This document shows positions 35,687 to 45,268 of a stretch of 64,000 nt of DNA, piece after piece; position 1 is the first letter of the stretch; every line of letters starts with the position of its first letter. Where the stretch lies: NCBI RefSeq assembly GCF_001517085.1, contig NZ_LRAC01000100.1, positions 79,103 to 143,102 on the forward strand. The letters run 5' to 3'. Source of the stretch: Paenibacillus sp. DMB5. GTDB lineage: Bacteria > Bacillota > Bacilli > Paenibacillales > Paenibacillaceae. A program made the position numbers and the translations under genes. Under the pieces are notes generated by a model. It was not told the origin of the DNA. It saw nothing but the letters and a program-made list of their open reading frames with translations, and did not search any database.

Positions 35687-36470
35687 ACGTCTGCTGCTGG
35701 GACGCAGCATAGAGACCGGCTCCTGGGTACATAAGCTGGATGCCCGGTCCAAAATAACCGGAATGCTGCTGTACCTCGCCATTATTCTGCTTTCGCATTC
35801 CTGGGCAGCCATGGGTCTGCTGGCGGTATTCTCAGTGGCTGTGATGCTGTCAACGCGCATCCCGCTCAAATATTACATTAAATCGGCTAAGCCGTTGCGT
35901 TTTTTGATGCTGTTTATTTTTATTGTACAGATGCTCTCGGTAAAAGAAGGCGAAGCCTGGCTGACCTTAGGCTCCTTTTCGCTGTATGAGGGCGGTCTGC
36001 AGCTGGGTGCTTTTTCTGTAATCCGGATGCTGTTCCTGGTCACCTTCACTTCCCTGCTTACGTTTACGACGACTCCGGGCAAGCTGAATCAGGGGCTGGA
36101 GGGTATTCTCTCGCCATTCAAGAAGCTTGGGCTGAAGCCTGACCGGCTGACGATGATGATCGGGCTTGCGCTGCGCTTCATTCCGACGATTCTTGATGAA
36201 TCGCAGATTATCCTGAAGGCACAGGCCTCCCGGGGGGCGGATCTGAAGGAGCTGCCGCTGAAGGAAAAGGGCCGGATGCTGGTATCGCTGCTTGTACCTG
36301 TAATCACAAGCGCCTTCCGCCGGGCACAGGATCTGGTCTATTCCATGGAGGCCAGAGGCTTCCGCATGGATGCGTCCCGCACCCGGTATCACCGCCTGAG
36401 GTGGGGCTCAGCTGATACTCTGTTCGTCGTAATGTTCATCATCATGGGAGTTGCAGTAGCAGTACTGTAA
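35679..36470 (+). CDS. ecfT: ECF transporter membrane coupling protein T
   Basis: 263 residues with about five to six membrane helices and the two coupling motifs: AQASRGAD and AMEARG-like YSMEARGFRMD. It couples ATP hydrolysis by EcfA1A2 to a substrate-binding S protein. No dedicated S gene other than the EetB-like protein is in the operon. Codons and spacing continue the eetA-ecfT transcription unit, which probably ends here or continues into the U32 gene 20 bp on. Confidence 0.9.
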   Translation: MNERLLLGRSIETGSWVHKLDARSKITGMLLYLAIILLSHSWAAMGLLAVFSVAVMLSTRIPLKYYIKSAKPLRFLMLFIFIVQMLSVKEGEAWLTLGSFSLYEGGLQLGAFSVIRMLFLVTFTSLLTFTTTPGKLNQGLEGILSPFKKLGLKPDRLTMMIGLALRFIPTILDESQIILKAQASRGADLKELPLKEKGRMLVSLLVPVITSAFRRAQDLVYSMEARGFRMDASRTRYHRLRWGSADTLFVVMFIIMGVAVAVL

Positions 36471-36489
36471 TATTTAGGAGGAAACAAGC

Positions 36490-38414
36490 ATGGCACGTTA
36501 TTTTAATGGCAGGGAAATTGAACTATTGGCACCGGCGGGAACCTTTGAAATCTTCGAGGAAGTCGTTCAATCGGCTTGTGATGCGGTTTATTTTGGCGAC
36601 CGGTCCTGAATATGCGGATGATGCGTAAAGGCTACAACCTGTCGCATGAGGAGATTGCCCAGGCGCTGGTCATGGCCCACAATCTTGGTAAAAAAGTCTA
36701 TGTTACCGTCAACAATCTGTTCAGTGAAGAGGATGTGGAGGAAGCCAGAGAGTATCTGCGGTTCCTGGACGAGGTTCAGCCGGATGCGCTGATTGTACAG
36801 GATATGGCGGTGCTGGAGCTGATCCGCGAGATGGGGCTGACTGTACCAATTCATGCTTCTGTCATGATGAATGTCCATAATCTTGAAATGATCTATGCGC
36901 TGCGCGATCTCGGAGTAAGCCGGGTAGTCACTTCACGTGAGATGGATCTGCAGACAGCGAAGCTGCTGGGGCAGAGAAGCGGCATGGAGCTGGAGTATTT
37001 CATTCACGGTGATATGTGCTCGGTGCACGGGGCCAACTGCTATTTCAGCTCCCAGGTGTTCGGAATGAGCAGCAACCGGGGCAAATGCATGAAGCCTTGC
37101 CGCTGGGATTACCGGATCAAGAAGGATGGCTACGTCTTCCCTGCTGAATATCCGCTGGCAGTCAAAGATATGTTCATGTACGAGCATCTTCCGGAGCTGA
37201 TTGAATCGGGCATAACCTCCTTCAAAATTGAAGGCCGGATGCGCGATAAGGACTTTATGGTCATGCTGGCGAACAGCTATGGCGAGGCGATTGACCGCTA
37301 TATTGATGATCCGGTCGGCTTTAACCGTACGGTGGATTCCAAAATGCTGTACAACAACCGCAAACGTGACTTTTCTACAGCGTACGCTTTTGGCAAGCCT
37401 GGATTATCGAATATTAACCGCCGTTATGAAGGAACAGGGAAATTCTACAGTACGGGAAAAGTGTTCAGCACCCCTACTGCAGAGCGTGAGCTTTCGGAGA
37501 GCCGGGTAATCCAGCTGCGTGAACGGATGGCAGAAGGCAAAAAAGCGCAGGTGAACACGCCTGAACTGGCAGTGCGCGTTAACAATATGGAACAGGCGAA
37601 GCTGGCGCTGGAGCTTGGTGTAGAGCATTTGTATCTGCCGGGCGACGTGTTTGAACCGGATCTGCCGCTGACCAAACAGGATATTAAAGAGCTGGGCACG
37701 CTAAAAGGTGAGACAAAGCTGTATCTGGGCATGCCGCGGATGATGACGGAGCTGCATTTTGACCAGTTCAGCCAGCTGCTGGGCGGAGAACGCCTGCCGG
37801 TAGACGGTTTGCTGGTTACGAATCTGGGAGCGATCCGCCGCTTTAAGGATATGGGTTATCCGATGATCGGGGATGTGAATCTTAATGTGTACAATCATCT
37901 GGCTGCTGAGCTGTATACCGGACTGGGCCTGCAAAAGCTGACCGTTTCACCGGAGATGACGTTAGAGCATTTTGCCGCCTTTACCTCCCGCTGTAATCTG
38001 CCACTTGAAGTTGTCGTACACGGCACGCCGGCGCTGATGTATATGGAGCATGATCTGTTCGAGAACACTGAAGTTATGGAGCCGATCGGTGAGGAAGACA
38101 ACCTGTTTGTCAGCAACAACGTCCTGGTGCTCAAAACGGATAAAGGTGAAAATCCGGTCTACCGCGATCAATACGGCCGCTGCCACCTGCTGTTCTCCAA
38201 AGAGCTGTGCTATCTACCGATGCTGGATGAGATGAAGGGACTAGGAATCTCCACCTTCCGGATTGAAGGGGCTACCTACAGCATCGCCGATCTGCGCACA
38301 ATCATTACAGCTTATCAGGCTGCGATTGGCGGTAAGGGGAAAAAGGAGGATCTGCTGGGCGGACTGAAGCCGGTGTATGCCGGATATACGTTGGGCTCGC
38401 TGCAGTTTAATTAA
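36490..38414 (+). pseudogene. Peptidase U32 family protein, frameshifted
   Basis: The N-terminus (MARYFNGREIELLAPAGTFE) reads from ATG 36490 behind TTAGGAGG to VYFGD and then stops. The rest continues from LNMRMMRKGYNL in another frame. A missing G near 36596 (GGCGACC for GGCGGACC) restores one protein of about 640 residues. U32 cores carry four cysteines (GDMCSVHGANC and GKCMKPC) that bind iron-sulfur in relatives such as UbiU/UbiV and RlhA, which act in oxygen-independent hydroxylation. The substrate here is unknown. Its position between ecfT and dmkA is notable but may be chance. Confidence 0.8.
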
Positions 38415-38472
38415 TATTTCAAATTTAAAATCATAGGGTATCCTGTTTATTTTGCGAGAGTATAGACTTGTA

Positions 38473-38614
38473 AGTGGTATTTTTCACAAAGAGAGCGATT
38501 TGGAAGATTAGCAATCTTTTATCCATAATCCAGCTGCAGAAGATATAATAGTTGGTAAAGCAAGTACAACCGGTTTCGCCGTCCTGTTCAGGACGGGTTC
38601 CGGTTCTGCGCAGA
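38473..38614 (+). promoter_or_regulatory. Control region of the aminotransferase gene
   Basis: AGTGGTATTTTTCACA (38473-38488) shares GTGRTATTTWTCAC with the boxes at 27332 and 46245. A -10 TATAAT lies at 38544-38549 with only a poor -35. A large hairpin in the leader pairs AACCGG/CCGGTT and CCGTCCTG/CAGGACGG (38576-38614), about 30 bases before the start codon, and could control translation. Confidence 0.45.
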
Positions 38615-38642
38615 ATTCATCAAGTGAAAGCGAGGCTTCTTC

Positions 38643-39953
38643 ATGGAACAGACATCATTTATCGGCAGAGAGGCTGTAGCCGCCAAACGCAGGCAGTATT
38701 TCTATCCCTGTACCGCACACTTTTACCGTGATGCCCCGCAAATTGTACGCGGAAGCATGCAGTATGTCTATGATGAGAACGGTAAGGAGTATACGGATTT
38801 CTTTGCAGGGGTTTCCGTGGTGGCCTGCGGCCACTGCAATCCGGCGATTACAGACCGGACCATTGCCCAGCTTCAGCAGCTTCAGCATACATCGACGGTG
38901 TATCTGACCCAGCCGAATGTAGATTTGGCAGAGCGGCTTGCGGCGGTGCTTCCGGATGGCCTGCGGCGCAGCTTTTTCGTGAACACCGGCTCTGAAGCGA
39001 ATGAAGGCGCGCTGCTGCTGGCCAGAATGCACACCGGCCGCAAAGGGTTTATCGCCCTCGAGAGCGGTTTGCACGGGCGCACCAATCTGACGATGAGCGT
39101 GACCGGCCTGCAGATGTGGCGGACGGATAACTATCTGGACGAGGATGTCACCTTCATTGAGCGGCCGTATCATCCTGATCTGACTCTTGAAGAGGCAGCG
39201 GCCCTGTCCATTAAGAGCTTGAAGCGGGTACTGGAAGAAAAGGGCGATACTATCGCCGCCATGATCGTTGAGCCGATTCAGGGCAACGGGGGCATGATTA
39301 TGCCTGCTCCAACGTATTTCCGCGAGGTCAAAGCGCTGCTGGAGCAATACGGCGTGCTGCTGATCGACGATGAGATCCAGACCGGCTACGGCCGTACCGG
39401 CGCAATGTTCGCAATTGAGCATTTTGGAGTGGTTCCGGATATTATCAGTATGGCAAAAGCGCTCGGGAACGGCGTGCCGGTGGCAGCCTTCGCCACTACA
39501 GATGAAATTGCTGCCTCCCTGAACCGTCCGTCGGCCTCCACCTTCGGAGGTAATCCGGTCTCGGCTGCTACGGCGCTGGCTGTGCTTGATTATATTGAGG
39601 GTGAGCAGCTGCCGGCACGTGCGGCAGAGCTGGGCGGCCGCCTGAAAGCCGGACTGGAGCAGCTGCAGGAGAGCTATCCGGCGCTGATCACGGACGTGCG
39701 GGGCATCGGCTTCATGCTGGGAGCAGAGCTGGCCGGCAATGCTGCAGTGAGTGCTGCAGAACTGACTGATAATGTGCTGGAAGACATGAAGGACCGCGGT
39801 TATCTGATCGGCAAAAACGGCGTAGGCCGCAATGTCCTTGCCTTCCAGCCTCCGCTGGTTGTTACTGTAGAAAATGTAGATGGTTTGCTCAAAGCACTCG
39901 GTGAAGTGCTGCTGCAGGCCTCGCACCGTTTGTCTGCCGCTGTGCAGGCTTAA
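38643..39953 (+). CDS. Class III PLP-dependent aminotransferase
   Basis: 436 residues, fold type I. The PLP lysine is in SMAKALGNGVPVAAF, preceded by LLIDDEIQTGYGRTG. The phosphate-binding region is NTGSEANEGALLLAR. The sequence is nearest to the AGXT2/4-aminobutyrate/ornithine aminotransferase group; by eye I cannot set the amino donor. Ribosome binding site AAAGCGAGG. It sits between U32 and dmkA on the plus strand, 42 bp before dmkA, so it may share a transcript with the EET prenyltransferase without an obvious pathway link. Confidence 0.85.
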   Translation: MEQTSFIGREAVAAKRRQYFYPCTAHFYRDAPQIVRGSMQYVYDENGKEYTDFFAGVSVVACGHCNPAITDRTIAQLQQLQHTSTVYLTQPNVDLAERLAAVLPDGLRRSFFVNTGSEANEGALLLARMHTGRKGFIALESGLHGRTNLTMSVTGLQMWRTDNYLDEDVTFIERPYHPDLTLEEAAALSIKSLKRVLEEKGDTIAAMIVEPIQGNGGMIMPAPTYFREVKALLEQYGVLLIDDEIQTGYGRTGAMFAIEHFGVVPDIISMAKALGNGVPVAAFATTDEIAASLNRPSASTFGGNPVSAATALAVLDYIEGEQLPARAAELGGRLKAGLEQLQESYPALITDVRGIGFMLGAELAGNAAVSAAELTDNVLEDMKDRGYLIGKNGVGRNVLAFQPPLVVTVENVDGLLKALGEVLLQASHRLSAAVQA

Positions 39954-39995
39954 GCGGGCAGCAGGCACAGGAATCAAAGGTAAAGGACGAATTCA

Positions 39996-40880
39996 ATGGT
40001 TATTATGAATGCTTTTAAGACGACAGCCCTTAAGCTGAAGATGTTCAGCGAGCTGGTTATGTTCTCGCATACGCTTTTCTCTCTGCCGTTTGCCGTCATC
40101 TCGATGGTCTGGGCCGCCGGTGGATGGCCTTCCGGGCATATGATGGTGTGGGGTCTGATCGCCCTGATCGGGGCGCGCAATGGCGCCAACGCCTTCAACC
40201 GGCTGGTTGACCGCACCTTTGACAAGCAGAACCCGCGGACCGCGCACCGGCATCTGCCGCAGCAGTTGCTGGCGGAGAAGGAAGTTATCCTGTTTATTAT
40301 TATCAACTACGCCGTGTTTATCGTTGCCTCCGGCATGCTGAATCTGCTCTGCCTGATTCTGTCACCTGTGGCGATTGTCCTGATCTCCAGTTACTCTTAT
40401 ACTAAACGGTTCACGTTCCTTAGCCATCTGTATCTGGGCTTTGTCATTGCCTCGGCGCCGATCGGTGCATGGTTCGCTGTAACCGGGGACATTGCCTTCA
40501 CACCGTTTGTAATCGGCACGGTCGTTATGCTATGGATTGCCGGCTTTGACATCATCTACGGCACTCAGGATATCGAATTTGACCGGCGGCACGGCCTCTG
40601 GTCGATTCCGAGCTTCTTTGGGCTGAAGAATGCGCTGCTCATCTCGAAGGGCCTGCATTTCATCATGGTGCTGCTGCTGCTCTTCCTGTATGTGTGGCGC
40701 GATCTGGGCTGGATGTATCTGGTCGGCATCGGCATCGCAACCCTGCTTCTGATGACGGAGCATCAGATCATCAAGCCGTCGAACCGGAAGCTGATGAAGG
40801 TGGCTTCTTATAATTTGAACCAGGTGATCAGTATGGTGATAGTACTGTGCACGCTGATTGATTATTTTTATGTTAGCTAG
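39996..40880 (+). CDS. dmkA: UbiA-family prenyltransferase (DmkA/MqnP-like)
   Basis: 294 residues, eight or nine membrane helices. Both Asp-rich motifs are visible: NAFNRLVDRTFDKQNPRTAHR and, later, DIIYGTQDIEFDRRHGLWS. It transfers a polyprenyl chain to an aromatic ring in (demethyl)menaquinone synthesis. In EET loci the paired enzyme is DmkA, which makes a dedicated demethylmenaquinone pool for electron export; the other reading is MqnP of the futalosine menaquinone route. The presence of ndh2, pplA, eetAB and dmkB within 13 kb favours DmkA. Convergent with dmkB. Confidence 0.8.
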   Translation: MVIMNAFKTTALKLKMFSELVMFSHTLFSLPFAVISMVWAAGGWPSGHMMVWGLIALIGARNGANAFNRLVDRTFDKQNPRTAHRHLPQQLLAEKEVILFIIINYAVFIVASGMLNLLCLILSPVAIVLISSYSYTKRFTFLSHLYLGFVIASAPIGAWFAVTGDIAFTPFVIGTVVMLWIAGFDIIYGTQDIEFDRRHGLWSIPSFFGLKNALLISKGLHFIMVLLLLFLYVWRDLGWMYLVGIGIATLLLMTEHQIIKPSNRKLMKVASYNLNQVISMVIVLCTLIDYFYVS

Positions 40881-40939
40881 AGGGGCGCTCAGCAGGGGAG
40901 GCTCTGCTGCGAGGAATGTTTGGACTTCCGGCCGCTGTT

Positions 40940-40990
40940 ATGTTTGGATTTCCTCATTTAACCCGCTGTCCGCGGTAGAAATCCAAACAT
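40940..40990. repeat. 13-bp inverted repeat
   Basis: ATGTTTGGATTTC (40940-40952) and GAAATCCAAACAT (40978-40990) are perfect complements with a 25-base loop. A third, direct near-copy ATGTTTGGACTTCC begins at 40917. The following 41,000-41,110 has no gene. Confidence 0.6.
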
Positions 40991-41140
40991 AGCTTATGCT
41001 TCCGATGCGAGCTTTCCTTTGGAAAGCTTTCAGGCGGACGCTCCGCTCCTCCAGTTCCAAAATTCCTCTCCGCTCGCTCTTTGCCTCGCTTGGCTAACAA
41101 CAAAAAGACAACAGGCCCGCCCAGTAGGGGGCGGGCAGCA

Positions 41141-41175
41141 AGGGCGCGTAAAGGCTGGCTACGCGGCCTTTTTGC
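41141..41175 (+). terminator. Terminator beyond dmkA
   Basis: GGCGCGTA / TACGCGGCC hairpin followed by TTTTTG; another GCCCGCC/GGCGGGC hairpin precedes it at about 41114-41136. It is 260 bp past the stop, so intervening transcript is long and untranslated. Confidence 0.6.
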
Positions 41176-41355
41176 TGTGTAACAACATCTAAAAGCCTAA
41201 GGCAACCCTAACCCCCAATCCCCCAACCCCGAAAAAATAAACATAACTGCTAAACAACGCTCACGGGCGCTTTGCTGCGTTCGCTGGTTTAGCAAAAGCA
41301 AAAGCAAAAGCGAAAATAAAGATTGAAGGGGAACAAGCCGCATGTCCTGAGCATC

Positions 41356-41541
41356 TAAGTGGATTTTCGCCAACTAAATCCCCTGTTTTTTAATAATTGT
41401 AGTGAATAGGTGGAAAATCAACACTTAATTTAGCCGGGAATTCCTTTTTGACGCAAAAGGGATCATATTAAGTGTACTTTTTCCATCTATTATCCTATTT
41501 CGGGAGGTTTTTAAAGAACTAAATGGCATATTTCCACTTAG
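41356..41541. repeat. Four-palindrome dispersed element, copy A
   Basis: Four 22-bp imperfect palindromes of consensus TTAAGTGG-N6-CCACTTAA: TAAGTGG...CCAACTAA (41356), TAGGTGG...ACACTTAA (41407), TTAAGTG...CCATCTA (41468), TAAATGG...CCACTTAG (41520). Centre-to-centre distances are 51, 61 and 52 bp. The same design recurs at 63538-63723. Confidence 0.75.
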
Positions 41542-41587
41542 TTAGTCGTAGTCTTCCCGCATTCCCATAGTGCTGGAACGCAAAAAA

Positions 41588-41607
41588 AAAGAGCCCGAAG
41601 GCTCTTT
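41588..41607 (-). terminator. Terminator after dmkB
   Basis: AAAGAGCC-CGAA-GGCTCTTT hairpin; read on the minus strand it ends in a run of nine T. Confidence 0.9.
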
Positions 41608-41669
41608 AAATAGTTAAAATTTTACACGTTTAAGGTGTGGCTTAATGTGTTTATACATACCTTAATATC

Positions 41670-42650
41670 TCAGTAATCACGGCCGGCAAAATACTGCAGC
41701 AGCGTCTGCAGATCGGCATGAGCGGGATACCCGGATAGCTGCTGAATAATCGTAGCGGCCTGGTCCAGATAGCTCTGGCTCACCTCTGCAGTGCGGGCAA
41801 GGGCATCGCTGCCGGTGATGAGATTCAGTACATAAATAACCTCTTCTTCGGAGGAACCGGGACCAATCCTGCGGATCGCGGGAGCGAGCGCAGGGTCCTG
41901 GAGGGCGAACAGGACAGGAAGCGTTACCTGGCCGTGCCGCAGATCACTGCCGGCAGGCTTGCCCAGCTTCTCGGCAGACTGGGTGAAGTCGAGCAGATCA
42001 TCCTGGATCTGAAACGACATGCCCAGCGCCTCGCCGAAGCGGTACAGGAGCTCTGCCACCTCTTCGGCACTCTCTGTTGAGAGTGCCCCGACCCGGAGGC
42101 AGGTGGCCATCAGCATCGCCGTCTTGTTAAGGGACTTCTCAAGGTATTGCTCGAGTGTCAGATCATAGTCGAAGGCATGCTCCATCTGCTGGTATTCACC
42201 AAGGCAGAGCTGGGCGGTAGCTACGGATGACAGGTCATGGACGTAGCGGTTTTTGTCTCCGCTATATTTGCTTAACAGCTCGATGACTCTGGCTGACATG
42301 TAATTGCCGATATGGACAGCGGAGAGTACGCCGGTCTTCACATGCAGGGCGGCTCCGCCGCGCCGCAGCTCGGCATCGTCGATAATATCATCATGAATTA
42401 AAGAGGCGGCGTGAATAAATTCAGCAGCGGCAGAGAGCTGAAGCGTTCTGCGTCCCGCTGGTTTGCGGCCAAACCGGCCGCCTACAATGACCATAAGCGG
42501 GCGCAGGCGTTTGCCTCCGGAGCCGATCAGCTCCAGGATGCTCTGGGCAAGCTGTGATTTTTTGGGGACATCCTTATCACGGGCCACTAGATTTTCGATT
42601 TCACGGTTAATTTCATTCAGGTCTATGTGTAAGGCTTCATGCAGCTTCAT
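41670..42650 (-). CDS. dmkB: Polyprenyl diphosphate synthase, HepT/DmkB-like
   Basis: 326 residues, trans-prenyltransferase. First Asp-rich motif IHDDIIDDAELRRGG, second FQIQDDLLDF, and GSGGKRLRP near residue 50. It elongates allylic diphosphates to the long chain (about C35) used by the UbiA-type enzyme. Its partner, the HepS-like protein, is encoded 18 bp upstream, so the pair could form a HepS-HepT-type heterodimer. In an EET context this is DmkB, making the side chain for demethylmenaquinone. It is last in the minus-strand operon and followed by a strong terminator. Confidence 0.88.
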   Translation of the reverse strand: MKLHEALHIDLNEINREIENLVARDKDVPKKSQLAQSILELIGSGGKRLRPLMVIVGGRFGRKPAGRRTLQLSAAAEFIHAASLIHDDIIDDAELRRGGAALHVKTGVLSAVHIGNYMSARVIELLSKYSGDKNRYVHDLSSVATAQLCLGEYQQMEHAFDYDLTLEQYLEKSLNKTAMLMATCLRVGALSTESAEEVAELLYRFGEALGMSFQIQDDLLDFTQSAEKLGKPAGSDLRHGQVTLPVLFALQDPALAPAIRRIGPGSSEEEVIYVLNLITGSDALARTAEVSQSYLDQAATIIQQLSGYPAHADLQTLLQYFAGRDY

Positions 42651-42668
42651 TTATTGGATTCCCACCTG

Positions 42669-43118
42669 TCAAATGGCTTTGCTTGTGCGGCTTCGCTGCC
42701 CGCTCTCCTGGAGAAGGAATTCATCAATTCCAGCCGCCGGATTATACTCTGCGAAGTCTCCATTTGAACGTCTGATCTGCATTTTCTTAACGGAGGGAGC
42801 CAGATAAGCAACCAGGTCCAGCTCACGGCATTTCACTGCGAACTGCAAATAGAAGCTGTATAAATAATCTCCGTCCAAAATGTTGCGGGTAAGGTCGGGG
42901 TGATGTGGGACGCATTCCATATGGCGCTCAGCAGCCAGGGTGAGAATGCTATAAATACCAAGCAAATGGAGTTTACGGTCATATTCCAGATCATGGCGTT
43001 CCAGTACCGCGAGCATCCGCTCACATTCCGCCGGAGAGAGGTCCAATTGAATACCGGCGACCGGGGACATTTCAGCCTGCAATTGCCGGATGGTATCTTC
43101 AATGAGTTGTCTGTTCAT
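42669..43118 (-). CDS. Short HepS-like (heptaprenyl diphosphate synthase component 1-type) protein
   Basis: 149 residues from the ATG at 43118, behind AAGGAGAG; the frame is open further upstream but without a site. The block DGDYLYSFYLQFAVKCRELDLVAYLAP resembles the conserved part of HepS, the non-catalytic subunit that sets chain length. It is clearly shorter than Bacillus HepS (about 250 residues). The 18-bp gap to dmkB supports a complex with it. The family call rests on one region and is tentative. Confidence 0.6.
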   Translation of the reverse strand: MNRQLIEDTIRQLQAEMSPVAGIQLDLSPAECERMLAVLERHDLEYDRKLHLLGIYSILTLAAERHMECVPHHPDLTRNILDGDYLYSFYLQFAVKCRELDLVAYLAPSVKKMQIRRSNGDFAEYNPAAGIDEFLLQESGQRSRTSKAI

Positions 43119-43206
43119 TAAGCTTCTCTCCTTCATGTCGGTTTTGACGGAAGCATCCACCGCCCTGATTATCCCTACAAAACCAATCTTTAATACCTTG
43201 TTAAAC

Positions 43207-43243
43207 AAGGAGAGTAATGTGTCCCAGGGACACATTACTCCTT
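43207..43243 (-). terminator. Long palindrome between ndh2 and the hepS-like gene
   Basis: AAGGAG(A)GTAATGTGTCCC pairs with GGGACACATTACTCCTT around a single A. It lies 96 bp after the ndh2 stop and may end the pplA-ndh2 transcript, though the T tract is poor; a cruciform or processing site is possible. Confidence 0.5.
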
Positions 43244-43338
43244 AGAATATATTATTCAACTGTAGCACACATAAAACACATAATAATATGGTTATATGAA
43301 TTATGGCTTATAAATGATGAAGAAAGTATTGATTTAGA

Positions 43339-45218
43339 TCAGTCCGTAAAGAGATACCAGCGCCGTACGAGCGGAAGTCTCTTCCACTGCTTCTTGAGCC
43401 AAGGCAGAACGTAGTAGTCCAGGCCGAAAGTGCTGCCGGAGCCGCCGATGCAGGCAATCGCTGCTGCGACATACCAGAGCATTTCTGTTGCTGCCATCTT
43501 GGAAGACCAGATCATAGCTGCCATTGCGATGGTTGCAATCGAGGAAAGCGCTGTGAACAGGCCGACGATCAGCATAACACCAAAGACGATTTCGGCGCAA
43601 ACCATACCGATTTGGAACCATTTAGCCAGGAAAGTGTAGGATCCGTCATTGTTGTAGAACATTAAATCCATGAACCAGTTGGTAGTGTCATAAACAAAGC
43701 CTGGAACAGGAAGTGCAGATACGGCTTCTTTGGCAGTCGATACTGCAGAAGCTGCCGATTGGGCATCTACTGTATCTTTAACCGCATCAACAGCTACACT
43801 GGCAGATGATGCAGCATCAGTAGCAAATGGAGCAGCTGGAATCAGGAAAATCTTATCCGGATCTTCCCAGATCTTCTTCAGCTTGTCGATACCTTCATAC
43901 AGCCACATTCCCCCGAGCAGCACACGCAGCGGAACGATCCAGAAGTTAGGCGAACGCTTGGAGAAATGGCCGCCCAGGAAGCTCTTGCGGTTCTCAACAT
44001 GGAAGAACTCGTGCATCATGTAAGTCCATACCTTGTTAAAACCTACCACTTGAGAGAGGTAGAACATATTGATAAAATGTTTGGACAACATAGCCATAAA
44101 GCCGGTAAGCATGAACAGCTTGCCTGGAAGTCCAACGTTCGCTACACCGTAGCGGCTTCCGATGGAAACCATCGTACCGTGGAATCCCGGTTTGTAGGCT
44201 TTCTTAGCTGTACCTTTGATGTCAGCTGTGATGTTTCCGGCAATGACTGGAGCCGCTTGTTCAGCGTTCTCAACCATTTGCGGTACAGGGCGGGTTTCGC
44301 CTTCTGGAATAAAGAAGATGTTATCCCCGACAACATAGACATTCTTATGGTCAACGCTCTCCAGGTGCTCGTTGGTAACGATACGTTTACGGCCTTCCTG
44401 TTTAACATCAAGGTTGCCCACAATTTCCGAACCTTCAACGCCTGCAGTCCAAACAATAGTTTGGGATTCAACAACGTTCTTCTCGCCAAGGGCAACGCTG
44501 CCTTTGCCGACTTCGGTGATTTTTGCGCCGGTTACGATTTCCACGTTCAGCTTGCGGAGACGGGCTTCAGCTTTTTGAATCAGCTTATCCGGCAGAATCG
44601 GCAGAACCTTAGGTGCCATATCCGCAACGATCAGACGTACTTCGGAAGGATCGATGTAGAACTCTCTGCACAATTCATCACGCTGTTCGGCCATTTCGCC
44701 GACCAGCTCGACACCGGTGAAGCCGCGCCGATGATAACGAAGGTCAGCATCGCACGGCGTACAGCCGGATTTTTTTCCTTAGCAGCTTTGGTGTACATAT
44801 CGCGGATTTGACGTTTCAGCGCTACCGCGTCGTCATAGGACCAGAAGGAGAAGGTATTCTCTTCAGCTCCAGGAATACCGAAGAAGGTCGGTTTGCTTCC
44901 TGTGCCGATTACCAGGTAATCATAAGCATAAGTAGCTTTATCTGATTTAAGCTTCTTGTTCTTGAAATCAATATTGCTGATCTCGTCAAGAACTACATCA
45001 ACTTTAAGACCTGCAAAGATTTTCTTCAGATCGATCTTAATTGAATCCTCAGGCGCGCGGTTCGCTGAAACCTCATGCAGCTCAGTCAAAAGAGTGTGAT
45101 AGGGATTCCGGTCGATAAGTTTAATTTCTACATCTTTGTCGTTCTTAAATTTCTTTGCCAGTTTCTTAGCCGTGAGTACGCCGCCGTAGCCGCCGCCCAA
45201 AATGACTATTTTCTTCAA
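43339..45218 (-). pseudogene. ndh2: Type II NADH dehydrogenase with C-terminal membrane extension (Ndh2-like), frameshifted
   Basis: The N-terminal frame starts at 45218 (VILGGGYGGVLTAKKL, FAD site) and reads to LTFVIIGAASPV. The rest continues from about VGEMAEQRDELC in another frame. A missing G near 44717 (GCGGC for GCGGGC) restores the conserved IIGAGFTGVELVGE and one protein of about 626 residues. VYVVGDN and the NADH domain follow. The last 200 residues carry membrane helices (IVPLRVLLGGMWLYEGIDKL, WFQIGMVCAEIVFGVMLIVG) not found in ordinary Ndh but typical of the EET enzyme, Ndh2. It would oxidise NADH and reduce the dedicated quinone. The break may be a sequencing error. Confidence 0.85.
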
Positions 45219-45268
45219 GAGAAATTCACCTCATTCGTCTGATTAGCTGCAAGAGGAGAGCGAATTAA

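Noticed and set aside
38655..39977. 440-codon frame opposite the aminotransferase
   Set aside because: Antisense shadow; Gln/Arg/His-rich and without any motif.
41293..41316. Short AAAAGC tandem repeat as a CRISPR or satellite
   Set aside because: Only three to four 6-base units and no spacers; simple low-complexity sequence.
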